From Limimaricola soesokkakensis (GTDB lineage Bacteria; Pseudomonadota; Alphaproteobacteria; Rhodobacterales; Rhodobacteraceae), in the NCBI RefSeq assembly GCF_900172345.1, contig NZ_FWFY01000004.1, forward strand, positions 248,001 through 312,000: a stretch of DNA of 64,000 nucleotides, read 5' to 3'. Under the pieces are notes generated by a model. It did not search any database and was not told the origin of the DNA. It worked only from the letters and a program-made list of their open reading frames with translations. The translations under genes and the position numbers were made by a program. Below, one piece after another: positions 23,086-32,519 of the stretch (positions within the stretch are counted from its first letter, which is position 1; each line of letters starts with the position of its first letter).

Positions 23086-23847
23086 ATGCCTCTCGAACTT
23101 CTCACCGTTCCGTGCCTCTCCGACAACTATGCCTTCCTGCTGCACGATGCCGGGACCGGCCGTACCGCGCTGGTCGACGCCCCGGAGGCCGCGCCGATCC
23201 GACGCGCTCTCGACGCGCATGGCTGGAGGCTCTCGGACATCCTTCTCACGCATCACCATGACGATCACGTAGCCGGGGTGGCCGATCTGCGCGACGGCGC
23301 GCGGGTCATCGGAGCCCGGGCCGATGCGCATCGCCTGCCGCCGCTCGATCTCGAGGTCGCGCCGGGCGATCCGCTCGAGGTGCTGGGCGTGAAGGTCGAG
23401 GTGATCGACGTGCCGGGCCACACGCTGGGCCATGTCGCCTTTCACTTCCCGCAGGACCACATGGCCTTCACCGCCGATAGCCTGATGGCGCTGGGCTGCG
23501 GCCGGCTGTTCGAGGGCACGGCCGATCAGATGTGGGATTCCCTGCGCAAGCTGCGCGACCTGCCGGGACAGACACTGATCTGCTCGGGCCACGAGTACAC
23601 CGAGACCAACGCCCGCTTCGCCCTGACGATCGAGCCCGACAACCAGGCCCTGCGCGACCGCGCCGCGGCGATCGCCCGCGCCCGCGCCGAGGGCCGCCCC
23701 ACCGTGCCCTCGCATCTCTCCGAGGAACGCGCGACCAACCCGTTCCTGCGCGCCGACATGCCCGAGCTGCAGCGCGCCGCCGGGCTCGAAGGCCACAGCG
23801 CGGTGCAGGTGTTTGCGGAGATCAGAAGCAGGAAGGACCGCTTTTGA
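23086..23847 (+). CDS. gloB: Hydroxyacylglutathione hydrolase (glyoxalase II)
   Basis: 253 residues, metallo-beta-lactamase fold. It hydrolyses S-D-lactoylglutathione to D-lactate and glutathione in methylglyoxal detoxification. The binuclear metal motif [10 protein letters not shown] (THxHxDH type) is near residue 55, [11 protein letters not shown] supplies another His, the bridging Asp is in [17 protein letters not shown], and CSGHEYTE contributes a ligand and glutathione contacts. Length is standard. Confidence 0.95.
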   Translation: MPLELLTVPCLSDNYAFLLHDAGTGRTALVDAPEAAPIRRALDAHGWRLSDILLTHHHDDHVAGVADLRDGARVIGARADAHRLPPLDLEVAPGDPLEVLGVKVEVIDVPGHTLGHVAFHFPQDHMAFTADSLMALGCGRLFEGTADQMWDSLRKLRDLPGQTLICSGHEYTETNARFALTIEPDNQALRDRAAAIARARAEGRPTVPSHLSEERATNPFLRADMPELQRAAGLEGHSAVQVFAEIRSRKDRF

Positions 23848-23950
23848 ATCCTTCCGAGGCTGTTGTGCAACGGAACGCGGGCCTTTGGCATGCAAAGAAC
23901 ACAGCTGCGTTACGTCGTATGGTCAGGACGGGGGTTTTTGCGAGTTTTAA

Positions 23951-23978
23951 CTTGAAGCGCGGCCGATAAACCCGATCT
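23951..23978 (+). promoter_or_regulatory. Heat-shock (RpoH-type) promoter upstream of clpA
   Basis: CTTGAAG (23951-23957), 13 bp, then CCCGATCT (23971-23978). This is close to the sigma-32 pattern CTTGAAA-N11-15-CCCCATNT and lies 71 bp before the clpA start. An imperfect CTTTG/CAAAG dyad (23883-23897) sits further upstream. Confidence 0.6.
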
Positions 23979-24048
23979 TTAACTACAGAGGCCACGGTCA
24001 GGGCGGGGCCATCTCCGCCCGGACCCCCGATCAGAGGAGCACATCACC

Positions 24049-26379
24049 GTGCCGTCTTTTTCGACCACTCTCGAGCAGTCCATCCACGCGGCGCTGGCTC
24101 TGGCCAATGCCCGCCGCCATGAACTCGCGACCCTCGAGCACCTCCTGCTGGCCCTGATCGAGGAACCCGACGCCGCCCGTGTGATGCGGGCCTGCGCCGT
24201 CGATCTGGACGAGCTGCGCAAGTCGCTCGAGGATTTCATCGAGGATGATCTGTCCACCCTCGTCACCGATGTCGACGGCTCCGAGGCCGTGCCGACCGCC
24301 GCGTTCCAGCGCGTGATCCAGCGCGCCGCGATCCATGTCCAGTCCTCGGGCCGCACCGAGGTCACCGGCGCCAACGTGCTCGTCGCGATCTTCGCCGAGC
24401 GCGAGAGCAACGCCGCATACTTCCTGCAGGAGCAGGACATGACCCGCTACGACGCGGTCAACTTCATCGCGCATGGTCAGGCCAAGGACCCCGCCTTCGG
24501 CGAGAGCCGGCCGGTGACCGGCGCCGCCGAGAAGGATGAGGAGACCGCCTCCTCTTCGACCGGCGCCGCGGGCGAGGAGAAGGATTCGGCGCTTGCCAAG
24601 TACTGCGTCGATCTCAACGCCAAGTCGCGCAAGGGCGATGTCGATCCGCTGATCGGTCGCGAGCACGAGGTCGAGCGCTGCATCCAGGTGCTCTGCCGCC
24701 GCCGCAAGAACAACCCGCTGCTGGTGGGCGATCCGGGCGTCGGCAAGACCGCCATCGCCGAGGGTCTCGCCTGGAAGATCGTCGAGGGCGCGGTGCCCGA
24801 GGTGCTCAGCCATGCCACGATCTACTCGCTCGACATGGGCGCGCTGCTCGCCGGCACCCGCTACCGCGGCGATTTCGAGGAGCGGCTGAAGGCGGTGATG
24901 ACCGAGATGGAGAACCACCCCGACGCGGTGCTGTTCATCGACGAGATCCACACCGTGATCGGCGCCGGTGCCACCTCTGGCGGCGCGATGGACGCCTCCA
25001 ACCTGCTCAAGCCCGCGCTGCAGGGCGGCAAGCTGCGCTGCATGGGCTCGACCACCTACAAGGAGTTCCGCCAGCACTTCGAGAAGGACCGCGCGCTGTC
25101 GCGCCGGTTCCAGAAGATCGACGTGAACGAGCCCTCGGTCGAGGATGCGGTGAAGATCCTCAAGGGGCTGAAGCCCTATTTCGAGGATCACCACCAGATC
25201 AAATACACCGCCGAGGCGATCAAGACCGCGGTGGAGCTGTCGGCGCGCTACATCAACGACCGCAAGCTGCCCGACAAGGCGATCGACGTGATCGACGAGG
25301 CCGGCGCGGCGCAGCATCTCGTGACCGAGAGCAAGCGGCGCAAGACCATCGGCGCCAAGGAGATCGAGGCGGTGATCGCCAAGATCGCCCGGATCCCGCC
25401 CAAGAACGTCTCCAAGGACGACGCCGAGGTACTCAAGGATCTGGAGCCGACGCTCAAGCGGGTGGTGTTCGGTCAGGACGACGCGATCACCGCGCTCAGC
25501 TCGGCGATCAAACTGGCCCGGGCCGGTCTGCGCGAGCCCGAGAAGCCGATCGGCAACTACCTCTTCGCCGGCCCCACCGGCGTCGGCAAGACCGAGGTGG
25601 CCAAGCAGCTCGCCTCGACGCTGGGCGTCGAGATGCTGCGCTTCGACATGTCCGAGTACATGGAGAAGCACGCGGTGAGCCGTCTGATCGGCGCGCCTCC
25701 GGGCTATGTCGGCTTCGACCAGGGCGGCCTGCTGACCGACGGGGTCGACCAGCACCCGCATTGCGTGCTGCTGCTCGACGAGATCGAAAAGGCGCATCCG
25801 GACGTGTTCAACATCCTGTTGCAGGTGATGGACCACGGCAAGCTGACTGACCACAACGGCCGGGCGGTGGATTTCCGGAACGTGATCCTGATCATGACCT
25901 CGAACGCGGGCGCGGCCGAGCAGGCCAAGGAGGCGATCGGCTTCGGCCGGGCGCGGCGCGAGGGCGAGGACACGGCCGCGATCGAGCGGACCTTCACGCC
26001 CGAGTTCCGCAACCGTCTCGACGCGGTGATCTCCTTCGCACCGCTGGCGCCGGAGACGATCCTGTCGGTGGTCGAGAAGTTCGTGCTGCAACTCGAGGCG
26101 CAGCTGATGGACCGCAACGTCCATATCGAGCTGACCCGCGAGGCCGGCGAATGGCTGGCCGAGAAGGGTTACGACGCCAAGATGGGTGCCCGTCCGCTGG
26201 GCCGGGTGATTCAGGAGCACATCAAGAAGCCGCTCGCCGAAGAGTTGCTGTTCGGCCAGCTGACCAAGGGCGGCATCGTCCGGGTCGGCGTCAAGGACGA
26301 CAAGATCGAGTTGCTGTTCGAGCAGCCCGGCACCAAGCGGCTTTCCGGGAACCGCCCGCCGCTGCTCACCGCCGACTGA
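24049..26379 (+). CDS. clpA: ATP-dependent Clp protease ATP-binding subunit ClpA
   Basis: 776 residues, AAA+ unfoldase feeding ClpP, including ClpS-delivered N-degron substrates. The N domain (STTLEQSIHAALALA opening) has two Clp repeats. D1 has Walker A GDPGVGKTAIAEG (~225) and Walker B VLFIDEIH. D2 has GPTGVGKTEVAKQ (~510) and VLLLDEIEKAHPD. FNILLQVMDHG and KMGARPLGRVIQEH are typical of D2. No M-domain is present, which separates it from ClpB. GTG start with AGAGGAG upstream. The cognate adaptor clpS lies at 49.1 kb. Confidence 0.97.
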   Translation: MPSFSTTLEQSIHAALALANARRHELATLEHLLLALIEEPDAARVMRACAVDLDELRKSLEDFIEDDLSTLVTDVDGSEAVPTAAFQRVIQRAAIHVQSSGRTEVTGANVLVAIFAERESNAAYFLQEQDMTRYDAVNFIAHGQAKDPAFGESRPVTGAAEKDEETASSSTGAAGEEKDSALAKYCVDLNAKSRKGDVDPLIGREHEVERCIQVLCRRRKNNPLLVGDPGVGKTAIAEGLAWKIVEGAVPEVLSHATIYSLDMGALLAGTRYRGDFEERLKAVMTEMENHPDAVLFIDEIHTVIGAGATSGGAMDASNLLKPALQGGKLRCMGSTTYKEFRQHFEKDRALSRRFQKIDVNEPSVEDAVKILKGLKPYFEDHHQIKYTAEAIKTAVELSARYINDRKLPDKAIDVIDEAGAAQHLVTESKRRKTIGAKEIEAVIAKIARIPPKNVSKDDAEVLKDLEPTLKRVVFGQDDAITALSSAIKLARAGLREPEKPIGNYLFAGPTGVGKTEVAKQLASTLGVEMLRFDMSEYMEKHAVSRLIGAPPGYVGFDQGGLLTDGVDQHPHCVLLLDEIEKAHPDVFNILLQVMDHGKLTDHNGRAVDFRNVILIMTSNAGAAEQAKEAIGFGRARREGEDTAAIERTFTPEFRNRLDAVISFAPLAPETILSVVEKFVLQLEAQLMDRNVHIELTREAGEWLAEKGYDAKMGARPLGRVIQEHIKKPLAEELLFGQLTKGGIVRVGVKDDKIELLFEQPGTKRLSGNRPPLLTAD

Positions 26380-26404
26380 GCCGGCACGTAACATGACACC
26401 ACGC

Positions 26405-26428
26405 CGCGCGGCCCTTCGGGGCCGCGCG
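26405..26428 (+). terminator. Stem-loop after clpA
   Basis: CGCGCGGCCC/GGGCCGCGCG with a TTCG tetraloop (26405-26428) begins 25 bp after the clpA stop. The tail is only mildly T-rich (TTGCGTATT). Confidence 0.65.
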
Positions 26429-26522
26429 TTGCGTATTCGCCCTCCCCCACTCCGCTCTGGATTCGCCGCGCGACCTGCCGCACTCTCGGGCCGGTTGCAG
26501 GCCGCCGCCGCAGGAGTGTTCC

Positions 26523-27506
26523 ATGTCCCGTTTCGTTTCCGTCCCGGCCATCTCTCTCCTACTGGCCATTCCGCCCCTCACGGCTGCGGCGCAGGAGGAG
26601 GGCTTCCGCCTCGCCCTGCCGATCGACTGCACTCCCGGCGAAGACTGCGTGGTGCAGAACTATGTCGATTCCGATCCGGGGCCGGGCGTGGCGGATTTCA
26701 GCTGCGGACCGCTGAGCTATGACGGCCACAAGGGCACGGATTTCCGCCTCGCCACCATCGCCCGGCAGGGCGAGGGCGTCGACGTGCTCGCCGCGGCACC
26801 CGGCGTGGTGCAGGGAACCCGCAACAACATGCTCGACATCCTGCAGGGCTGGGAGGGCGCACCCGATCTTGGCGGGCGCGACTGCGGCAACGGTCTCGTC
26901 ATCGATCACGGCGATGGCTGGGAGACCCAGTATTGCCACATGGCCAAAGGTTCGGTCACGGTATCACCGGGCGACCGGGTCGAGACGGGCGACCGGCTGG
27001 GGCTGGTCGGCCTGTCGGGCCAGAGCCAGTTCCCGCATCTGCACATCTCGGTCCGACGCAACGGCGAGGTGGTCGATCCCTTCGACCCCGAAGGCCGCGC
27101 CGAATGCGGCGCCGCGCCGACGCAGACCCTCTGGGCCGAACCGCTGGACTACGTGCCGGGCGGGCTGCTCGATGCCGGTACGGCGCCGGGCGTTCCGGAA
27201 TGGGAGGCGGTGCAGTCGGGCACCGCGAACGGGGAGATCGGTCCCGACAGGCCGCTGGTGCTCTGGGGCTTCGTCTTCGGCGCGCGAGAGGGCGACCGGC
27301 TGCGGCTCGCGATCGAGGGACCGCAGGGCGAGGTGATCGACGAGGAGATGCCGCTCGACCGGACCCAGGCACAGCTATTCCGGGCCGCCGGGCTGCGCGC
27401 ACCCGAGGGGGGCTGGCCCGATGGCCGCTATGAGGGCCGGGTCACCCTGCTGCGCGGCGACCGGGTCCTTGGCGAACGGGTGGTGCCGATCGAGCTTGGC
27501 GGCTGA
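26523..27506 (+). CDS. M23 family metallopeptidase, exported
   Basis: 327 residues. A signal peptide is clear (MSRFVSVPAISLLLAIPPLTAAAQ). The LytM/M23 Zn site is present: His and Asp in YDGHKGTDFR (~residue 75) and the HxH in FPHLHISVR (~178). Four or more Cys residues (DCTPGEDC, FSCG, DCGNG, AECG) suggest disulfides. The C-terminal ~90 residues form a beta-rich domain without a known name. Likely a periplasmic peptidoglycan endopeptidase or an amidase activator. Monocistronic; GCAGGAG precedes the ATG. Confidence 0.88.
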   Translation: MSRFVSVPAISLLLAIPPLTAAAQEEGFRLALPIDCTPGEDCVVQNYVDSDPGPGVADFSCGPLSYDGHKGTDFRLATIARQGEGVDVLAAAPGVVQGTRNNMLDILQGWEGAPDLGGRDCGNGLVIDHGDGWETQYCHMAKGSVTVSPGDRVETGDRLGLVGLSGQSQFPHLHISVRRNGEVVDPFDPEGRAECGAAPTQTLWAEPLDYVPGGLLDAGTAPGVPEWEAVQSGTANGEIGPDRPLVLWGFVFGAREGDRLRLAIEGPQGEVIDEEMPLDRTQAQLFRAAGLRAPEGGWPDGRYEGRVTLLRGDRVLGERVVPIELGG

Positions 27507-27509
27507 GCC

Positions 27510-29645
27510 TCAGCGTTCGGTCAGCTTCAGCTCGATCCGCCGATTGCGGGCCCGGGCCTCGGGCGTGTCGCGCGGATCAAGCGGTTGGTATTCGCCGAAG
27601 CCGTTGGCGGCGAGGCGTTGCGGCGGAATGCCTTCCTCCTCGCTCATGTAGCGCACGACCGACAGCGCGCGGGCCTGGCTCAGCTCCCAGTTATCGGCGT
27701 AGCGGCCGCCCCGGATCGGGATGTCGTCGGTATGACCGTCGACGCGGATCACCCAATCGATGCCTTCGGGAATTTCTGCGGCGATCCGGCGAAGCAGCGC
27801 CGCGACCTTGGCGATCTCCTGCTCGCCTTCTTCCGACAGGGTCGCCTCGCCCCGCCCGAACAGCACCTCGGAAGAGAAGACGAAGCGGTCGCCCTCGATC
27901 CGCACGCCCTCCTCGCCCTCGAGCATGCCGCGCAGTTCGCCGAAGAAATCCGAGCGGTAGCGTTCGAGGTCCTCGGCCTCGGCGGCGAGACGCGCCGCCT
28001 CCTCCTCGAGCCGCTGGCGCTCTTCCTCTTCCAGCTCGCGACGGCGCCGCTCCTCGGCGGCGGCGCGGGCCAGCGCGGTGTTGAGCTGCCGGCCCAGATC
28101 CTCGATCTCGGCCTCGGCCACGGCGCTGGTCGTCTCGGCCTGCCCCAGCAGCGACCGCAGCTCGGCCACGTCGTCGCGCAGCGCCGCGACCTGCGCGTTC
28201 AGCGCCGCCATGCGCCGCTGCGCCTCGGCGGTGGCGCTTTCCTCGTCGGCCAGCGCCGCGCGGGCCGTGGCCAGAAGCGCTGCGCGACGCTCCGCCTCGC
28301 TGGCCTCAGCCTGGGCCCGTTCCTGCGTGGTCTCCAGATCGGCCAGCGCGCGAGCCAGCCGGGATTCGAGCTCGGCCCGCTCCTGCTCGGTTTCGCTGCG
28401 ATCCTGCGACAGAGTCTCGGCCCGGGCCTCGGCGGCTTCGCGCGCCGCCAGCGCCTCGGCCAGACGGTCGGCGAGATCGGCCCGGCCGCGCTCGGCCTCG
28501 GCCCCTGCCGCGCGCGCCGCCTCGGCCTCGGCCCGCGCGGCGTCGCGGTCGAGGACCGCCGCCGCCAGCCGCGCCGAGAGCTCGGCCTCGGTGGTCTCGC
28601 CCGCCTCGAGCGCCGCCGCAAGCTCGGCGCGCACCGCTTCGAGGTCGGCCTCGCCGGCCTCTCGCGCGGCCAGCGCCGCGGCGAGGCGACTGGACAGGTC
28701 CTCGCTCTCGGCCTGCGCCTGCACCAACGCCGCGCGGGCCGCCTCCAGATCGGCCTCGGTTTCCTCGGCGATATCCAGCGCGGCGGCCAGGCGCGCGTCG
28801 AGCCCCTCGCCCTCGCGCAACGCCCGGGTCAGGGCGTTCTGGCTTTCCTGCCGCGCCAGGACCGCCTCGGCCAGGGCCCGGTCGAGATCGTCACGCGCGG
28901 CCTCGGCGGCGGCGAGAAGCGTCAACGTCTCCTCGGCCTCGCGTCGTTTCTCCTCCAGCGCCAGCGTCATCACCGACAGCTCGGCATCCGCGTTCTGCAG
29001 CCGCGCGCGCAGCCGTTCGGCGGCGGCGGCGTCGGCGAGGCGCTCGGCCTCCAGTTCGGAGATCCGCTCCGCGCCCGCAGCGCGTTCGTCCTCAAGCCCA
29101 GAGATGGTTTCCGCGTCCTGCGCCGCCTCCGTTTCCAGATCGGCGACGAGCGCCTCGAGCGCCTCGCGCCGGGCCGCGGCCAGCCGTGCCGCCTCGGCCT
29201 GCGCGTCGATCTCCTCGCGCGCGGTGGCAAGCGCCGTTTCGGCCTCGCCCGAGCGGTCGCGCTCGGCCTCGAGATCCTGCTCCAGCCCGGCGATGCGGTC
29301 GCGTGCCTCGGCCCGTTCGGTGGTCAGGCGCGCGATCCGGTCGGATTGCGCCTCGGCCCGGGCGCGCGCCTGCGCCAGCTGCTCGCCGAGGCTGCCGATC
29401 TCGCTTTCGAGCTCGGCGCCGCGGCTCCGCTCCAGCCCCAGCGCGCTGCTCAGCCGTTCGACCTCGGCGCCCAGCGTGTCGAGCTCGCTCGCCTGCCCGG
29501 TGATCGTGTCGCGCAGCACGAACTGCACCACCGTGAAGATCGTAAGCACGAACATCAGCACCAGTAGCAGACCGGTCATCGCATCGACGAAGCCGGGCCA
29601 GATCGAGGCCTGGAAGCGGTTGGCGTGGCGGCGCTTGAGCCCCAT
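27510..29645 (-). CDS. MotB/OmpA-like peptidoglycan-binding protein with very long coiled coil
   Basis: 711 residues. A short basic cytoplasmic N-terminus leads into one membrane segment (~23-45) whose start, WPGFVDAMTG, carries an Asp in the position of the proton-binding Asp of MotB/ZorB. About residues 50-570 are an uninterrupted Ala/Glu/Arg/Leu coiled coil. Residues ~590-711 form an OmpA/MotB peptidoglycan-binding domain (DGHTDD, ARALSVVRYM, ANGFGEYQP, RNRRIELKL). The upstream gene, 3 nt away, encodes a MotA/ExbB-like partner, so the two should form a proton-driven stator-like unit. A straight coil of ~520 residues would exceed the usual depth of the periplasm. Process served unknown. Confidence 0.88.
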   Translation of the reverse strand: MGLKRRHANRFQASIWPGFVDAMTGLLLVLMFVLTIFTVVQFVLRDTITGQASELDTLGAEVERLSSALGLERSRGAELESEIGSLGEQLAQARARAEAQSDRIARLTTERAEARDRIAGLEQDLEAERDRSGEAETALATAREEIDAQAEAARLAAARREALEALVADLETEAAQDAETISGLEDERAAGAERISELEAERLADAAAAERLRARLQNADAELSVMTLALEEKRREAEETLTLLAAAEAARDDLDRALAEAVLARQESQNALTRALREGEGLDARLAAALDIAEETEADLEAARAALVQAQAESEDLSSRLAAALAAREAGEADLEAVRAELAAALEAGETTEAELSARLAAAVLDRDAARAEAEAARAAGAEAERGRADLADRLAEALAAREAAEARAETLSQDRSETEQERAELESRLARALADLETTQERAQAEASEAERRAALLATARAALADEESATAEAQRRMAALNAQVAALRDDVAELRSLLGQAETTSAVAEAEIEDLGRQLNTALARAAAEERRRRELEEEERQRLEEEAARLAAEAEDLERYRSDFFGELRGMLEGEEGVRIEGDRFVFSSEVLFGRGEATLSEEGEQEIAKVAALLRRIAAEIPEGIDWVIRVDGHTDDIPIRGGRYADNWELSQARALSVVRYMSEEEGIPPQRLAANGFGEYQPLDPRDTPEARARNRRIELKLTER

Positions 29646-29648
29646 GGA

Positions 29649-30836
29649 TCAGTGGTCCGGGTGGCCGCGCGTGGCGCGGAGCCCGCCCGGATGTCCGGTC
29701 TCGCGCAGCACCCGGCTCAGCCCGGCGAGATCGGTGCGCAGTTCGGCCAGCATCTCCTGCCGCCCCGCCGCGATCTCCTCGAGGATGCGCAGCAGCTGAA
29801 CGTCCATGTTGCGCAGCCGCATCCGGGTTTCGCTGTCATTGCCGCCCTCGGCGGCGCGCTCGAGCGCGGCATGAACCCGCTCCTGCCCCTCGGCAACCCG
29901 CTCCAGCGCCGCGCGCTCGGCGGCGGGGTCCATCCGCTCGGCGATCCGGGCCAGCGTCTCTGTCAGCGCCGCGATCCGCGCCTCGCTCTCGCGCCGCGCC
30001 TCGCCCGCGGCACCGACGGCGAGACTCAGCCCCTCCATCCGCTCGCCCAGATGCTCGACCATCTGCGCCAGCAACCCGCCATCGCCGTTCGAGGCCGGCT
30101 GCTGCTCCTCGCCCGAGGCGTAGCCGAGTCGGGTGATGGTCGAGAGCCATTCTTCGAGCTCGCGGTAGAAGCGGTTCTGCCCATGGGAGGCGAACAGCTC
30201 CAGCAGCCCGACCACCAGCGAACCGGCAAGACCCAGGAGCGACGAGGAAAAGGCCGTGCCCATGCCGCCGAGTTGCGCCTCGAGCCCCTGTTGCAGCCGC
30301 TCGAAGATCGCGGTGCCGCTTTCGCCCTCGGACGGATCGAGCGAGCGGATCGTGTCGACCAGCGCCGGCACGGTGGTGGCGAGACCGTAGAAGGTGCCGA
30401 GCAGGCCGAGAAAGATCAGCGTGTTCGAGAGGTAGCGGGTGATCTCGCGTTCCTCGTCGATGCGCTGTCCCACCGATTCGAGGATCGAGCGGGCGCTGTC
30501 GGGCGAGATGTGCATGCGCGCCCCGCGCGACCGCAGCAGCGTCGCCAGCGGCAACAACAGCCCCGGCGCCGGTCCGGTGGTCTTGGGCGTGCGCACGAAG
30601 GATTCGATCCAGCCCACCGAGCGGATCAGCGCGATCACCTGCCAGAAGCAGGTCAGCACGCCGAGCACGAAGAAAGCGCTGATGGCGCTGTTGAGCCAGG
30701 GGTTGGTCAGGAAGATGCCGCGCAGCACCTCGCGCCCCAGCACCAGCCCGGCCGCGACCAGCCCCAACGCCACCAGCATCGACAGGATCTGCCGGACCGG
30801 CTGCGAGAAATGCGGTTTCGCCTGTGGCTGCCTCAT
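29649..30836 (-). CDS. MotA/TolQ/ExbB-like proton channel protein
   Basis: 395 residues. Hydrophobic segments lie near 15-35, 50-75 and then a pair at about 130-160 and 180-210. NTLIFLGLLGTFYGLATTVP and GMGTAFSSSLLGLAGSLVVG are the conserved channel helices of the MotA/TolQ/ExbB family. The C-terminal ~150 residues are cytoplasmic and coiled-coil prone (ALTETLARIAERMD and similar), a tail also seen in ZorA-type members. ATG at 30836 has AGAGGA upstream. It is followed immediately by the OmpA-type partner. Zorya genes C-E are absent. Confidence 0.85.
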   Translation of the reverse strand: MRQPQAKPHFSQPVRQILSMLVALGLVAAGLVLGREVLRGIFLTNPWLNSAISAFFVLGVLTCFWQVIALIRSVGWIESFVRTPKTTGPAPGLLLPLATLLRSRGARMHISPDSARSILESVGQRIDEEREITRYLSNTLIFLGLLGTFYGLATTVPALVDTIRSLDPSEGESGTAIFERLQQGLEAQLGGMGTAFSSSLLGLAGSLVVGLLELFASHGQNRFYRELEEWLSTITRLGYASGEEQQPASNGDGGLLAQMVEHLGERMEGLSLAVGAAGEARRESEARIAALTETLARIAERMDPAAERAALERVAEGQERVHAALERAAEGGNDSETRMRLRNMDVQLLRILEEIAAGRQEMLAELRTDLAGLSRVLRETGHPGGLRATRGHPDH

Positions 30837-30940
30837 GCGGGCCTTATCCTCTAGATTGCGCTTTTCAAACCATAGGGATCGCAAGGCGGAGACGCCAATG
30901 GCCTTTCGCGGCGCCGGCCGGGATGTGGCGGCGGTGCCTC

Positions 30941-31486
30941 TCAGCCACCGCTGCGCAGCGTCTTGACCCGCTCGACCAGCCAGTCGAGATCGGGGTCGTG
31001 CACGCCCATTTCGGTCAGATGCGCGGCGGTATTGAACAGGTATTCGTCATTGGGGCCGCGCCCGCCCACCGCGCCGGCGATGCGCCGCGCCTGTGTTTCG
31101 AGATCGAGCGCCACGTATTGCGCATGGCCCGGGTCGATCACGTAGGTCAGCGCATCGACCACCCGCCCGTCGGTGAGCGCCAGCGGCTGATGCGTCTCGA
31201 GATAGGCCGAGGAGACCAATTCCCGCTCGCGCAGCATCGCGATCACCATCTCGCGCTCGGCCTCGGGCGCGCGCAGCGCCAGCCCGGTGCAGACCGCCCC
31301 CGGCGCGCGGTCGAGCGCCAGCACTAGCCCCGGCATCTCCGGCGTGCCGCGATGGTGGATCGACGACATGCAGAAGCTGCGGTGCCAGCCGTCGAGCCGC
31401 GCCACCACCACCTCCTCGGGGGTGAAGCCCGGGTTCCACAGTAGCGATCCGTAGCCGAATACCCAAAGCGCAGTCTGGTCGGTCAT
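30941..31486 (-). CDS. chaC: Glutathione-specific gamma-glutamylcyclotransferase
   Basis: 181 residues. ChaC-type enzymes cleave glutathione to 5-oxoproline and Cys-Gly in the cytoplasm. WVFGYGSLLWNPGF is the diagnostic N-terminal substrate loop, and RSFCMSSIHHRGTP and SSAYLETHQP fit the family, the latter region holding a conserved Glu. The frame is open upstream, but ATG at 31486 starts the conserved domain. It is divergent from the DUF2125 gene. Confidence 0.92.
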   Translation of the reverse strand: MTDQTALWVFGYGSLLWNPGFTPEEVVVARLDGWHRSFCMSSIHHRGTPEMPGLVLALDRAPGAVCTGLALRAPEAEREMVIAMLRERELVSSAYLETHQPLALTDGRVVDALTYVIDPGHAQYVALDLETQARRIAGAVGGRGPNDEYLFNTAAHLTEMGVHDPDLDWLVERVKTLRSGG

Positions 31487-31550
31487 GCTGGCCCTCCTAG
31501 CTGCCCCCCTGTAAATACCCGATCCTGAGCGGGCGAAAGGGCCTCGATAC

Positions 31551-32519
31551 ATGCGATTTCTTCTCATTCTGGTTGCGCTGCTGGTGCTGGCCTTCGGCGG
31601 CTGGTGGGTCTGGGGCAGCCGCGCCGTCGATGCAAGGCTGGCGGAGCTTACCGAAGAGCTGCGCGCGGCGGGCTGGCAGGTCGACTACACCACCGACGGC
31701 ACGGCGGGCTTTCCCTACCGCTTCGATCTGGACCTGCGCGACATCTCACTGGTCTCGCCCAACGGGATCTTCGGCTGGCAGAGCCCGCGGCTGCGGGTGG
31801 TGGCGCAGAGCTACGAGCCGAACCGGCTGATCGTCGCGGCCGACGAGACGCACCGCGTCTCGGTGCCGGGCCAGGATCTCGACATCGAGGTTACCGGCCC
31901 GCGCGCCTCGGGCGCGGTGGAGATCGGCGAGACACTACCCCTGACCGAGCTCACCGTCGAGGCGGCCGATCTCGCGGTGGCCTCCTCGCTGGGCTGGGAG
32001 ACGCAGGTGGGCACGCTGCTCGCCGCGCTGCGCGGCAACGGTGCCGCGAATGGCTACGACGCCTATGCCGAGGCGACGCGGATCGCGGTGCCGGAGGCGT
32101 GGCGCGCGGCCTGGGACCCCACGGGCGCGCTTCCCGCCGAGATCGCGGCGCTGCGCCTCGATGCGGATCTGGGCCTCGATGCACCGCTGGCGCTTTCAGG
32201 AGAGGCGGCGGCGATCGAGCAGATCGATCTCGGCGAGCTGGCGCTCGACTGGGGCCCGGTGCAGGCGCGCGGCAGCGGCACGCTCGATGTCGACCCCGCC
32301 GGTGTCCCCGAGGGCGAGGTGGTGCTCGAGATCGACGGCTGGGAGGTGCTTCTGGACCTCGCCGCTCGGGCCGGGGTGCCGATCGCCGAATCCTCGCTGC
32401 TGCGCGGTGCGCTGGGCTCGATGGCGCAGGACGGCGTACTGCGCGCGCCGATCAGTTTTGCCGATGGCGCGATGCGGCTCGGCTTCATCCCGCTGGGGCC
32501 CGCGCCGCTGCTGCGCTAG
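31551..32519 (+). CDS. DUF2125 domain-containing protein
   Basis: 322 residues. An N-terminal signal/anchor (MRFLLILVALLVLAFGGWWVWG) is followed by a periplasmic beta-rich domain. GFPYRFDLDLRDI and WQSPRLRVVAQSYEPN are typical of DUF2125, an alphaproteobacterial envelope family of unknown function. It overlaps the convergent extensin-like gene by 4 bp. Confidence 0.87.
   Translation: MRFLLILVALLVLAFGGWWVWGSRAVDARLAELTEELRAAGWQVDYTTDGTAGFPYRFDLDLRDISLVSPNGIFGWQSPRLRVVAQSYEPNRLIVAADETHRVSVPGQDLDIEVTGPRASGAVEIGETLPLTELTVEAADLAVASSLGWETQVGTLLAALRGNGAANGYDAYAEATRIAVPEAWRAAWDPTGALPAEIAALRLDADLGLDAPLALSGEAAAIEQIDLGELALDWGPVQARGSGTLDVDPAGVPEGEVVLEIDGWEVLLDLAARAGVPIAESSLLRGALGSMAQDGVLRAPISFADGAMRLGFIPLGPAPLLR

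Noticed and set aside
27510-30836. Zorya anti-phage system
   Set aside because: The channel and OmpA-type proteins resemble ZorA/ZorB, but no ZorC, ZorD or ZorE and no helicase or nuclease gene is adjacent. The surroundings are housekeeping genes.
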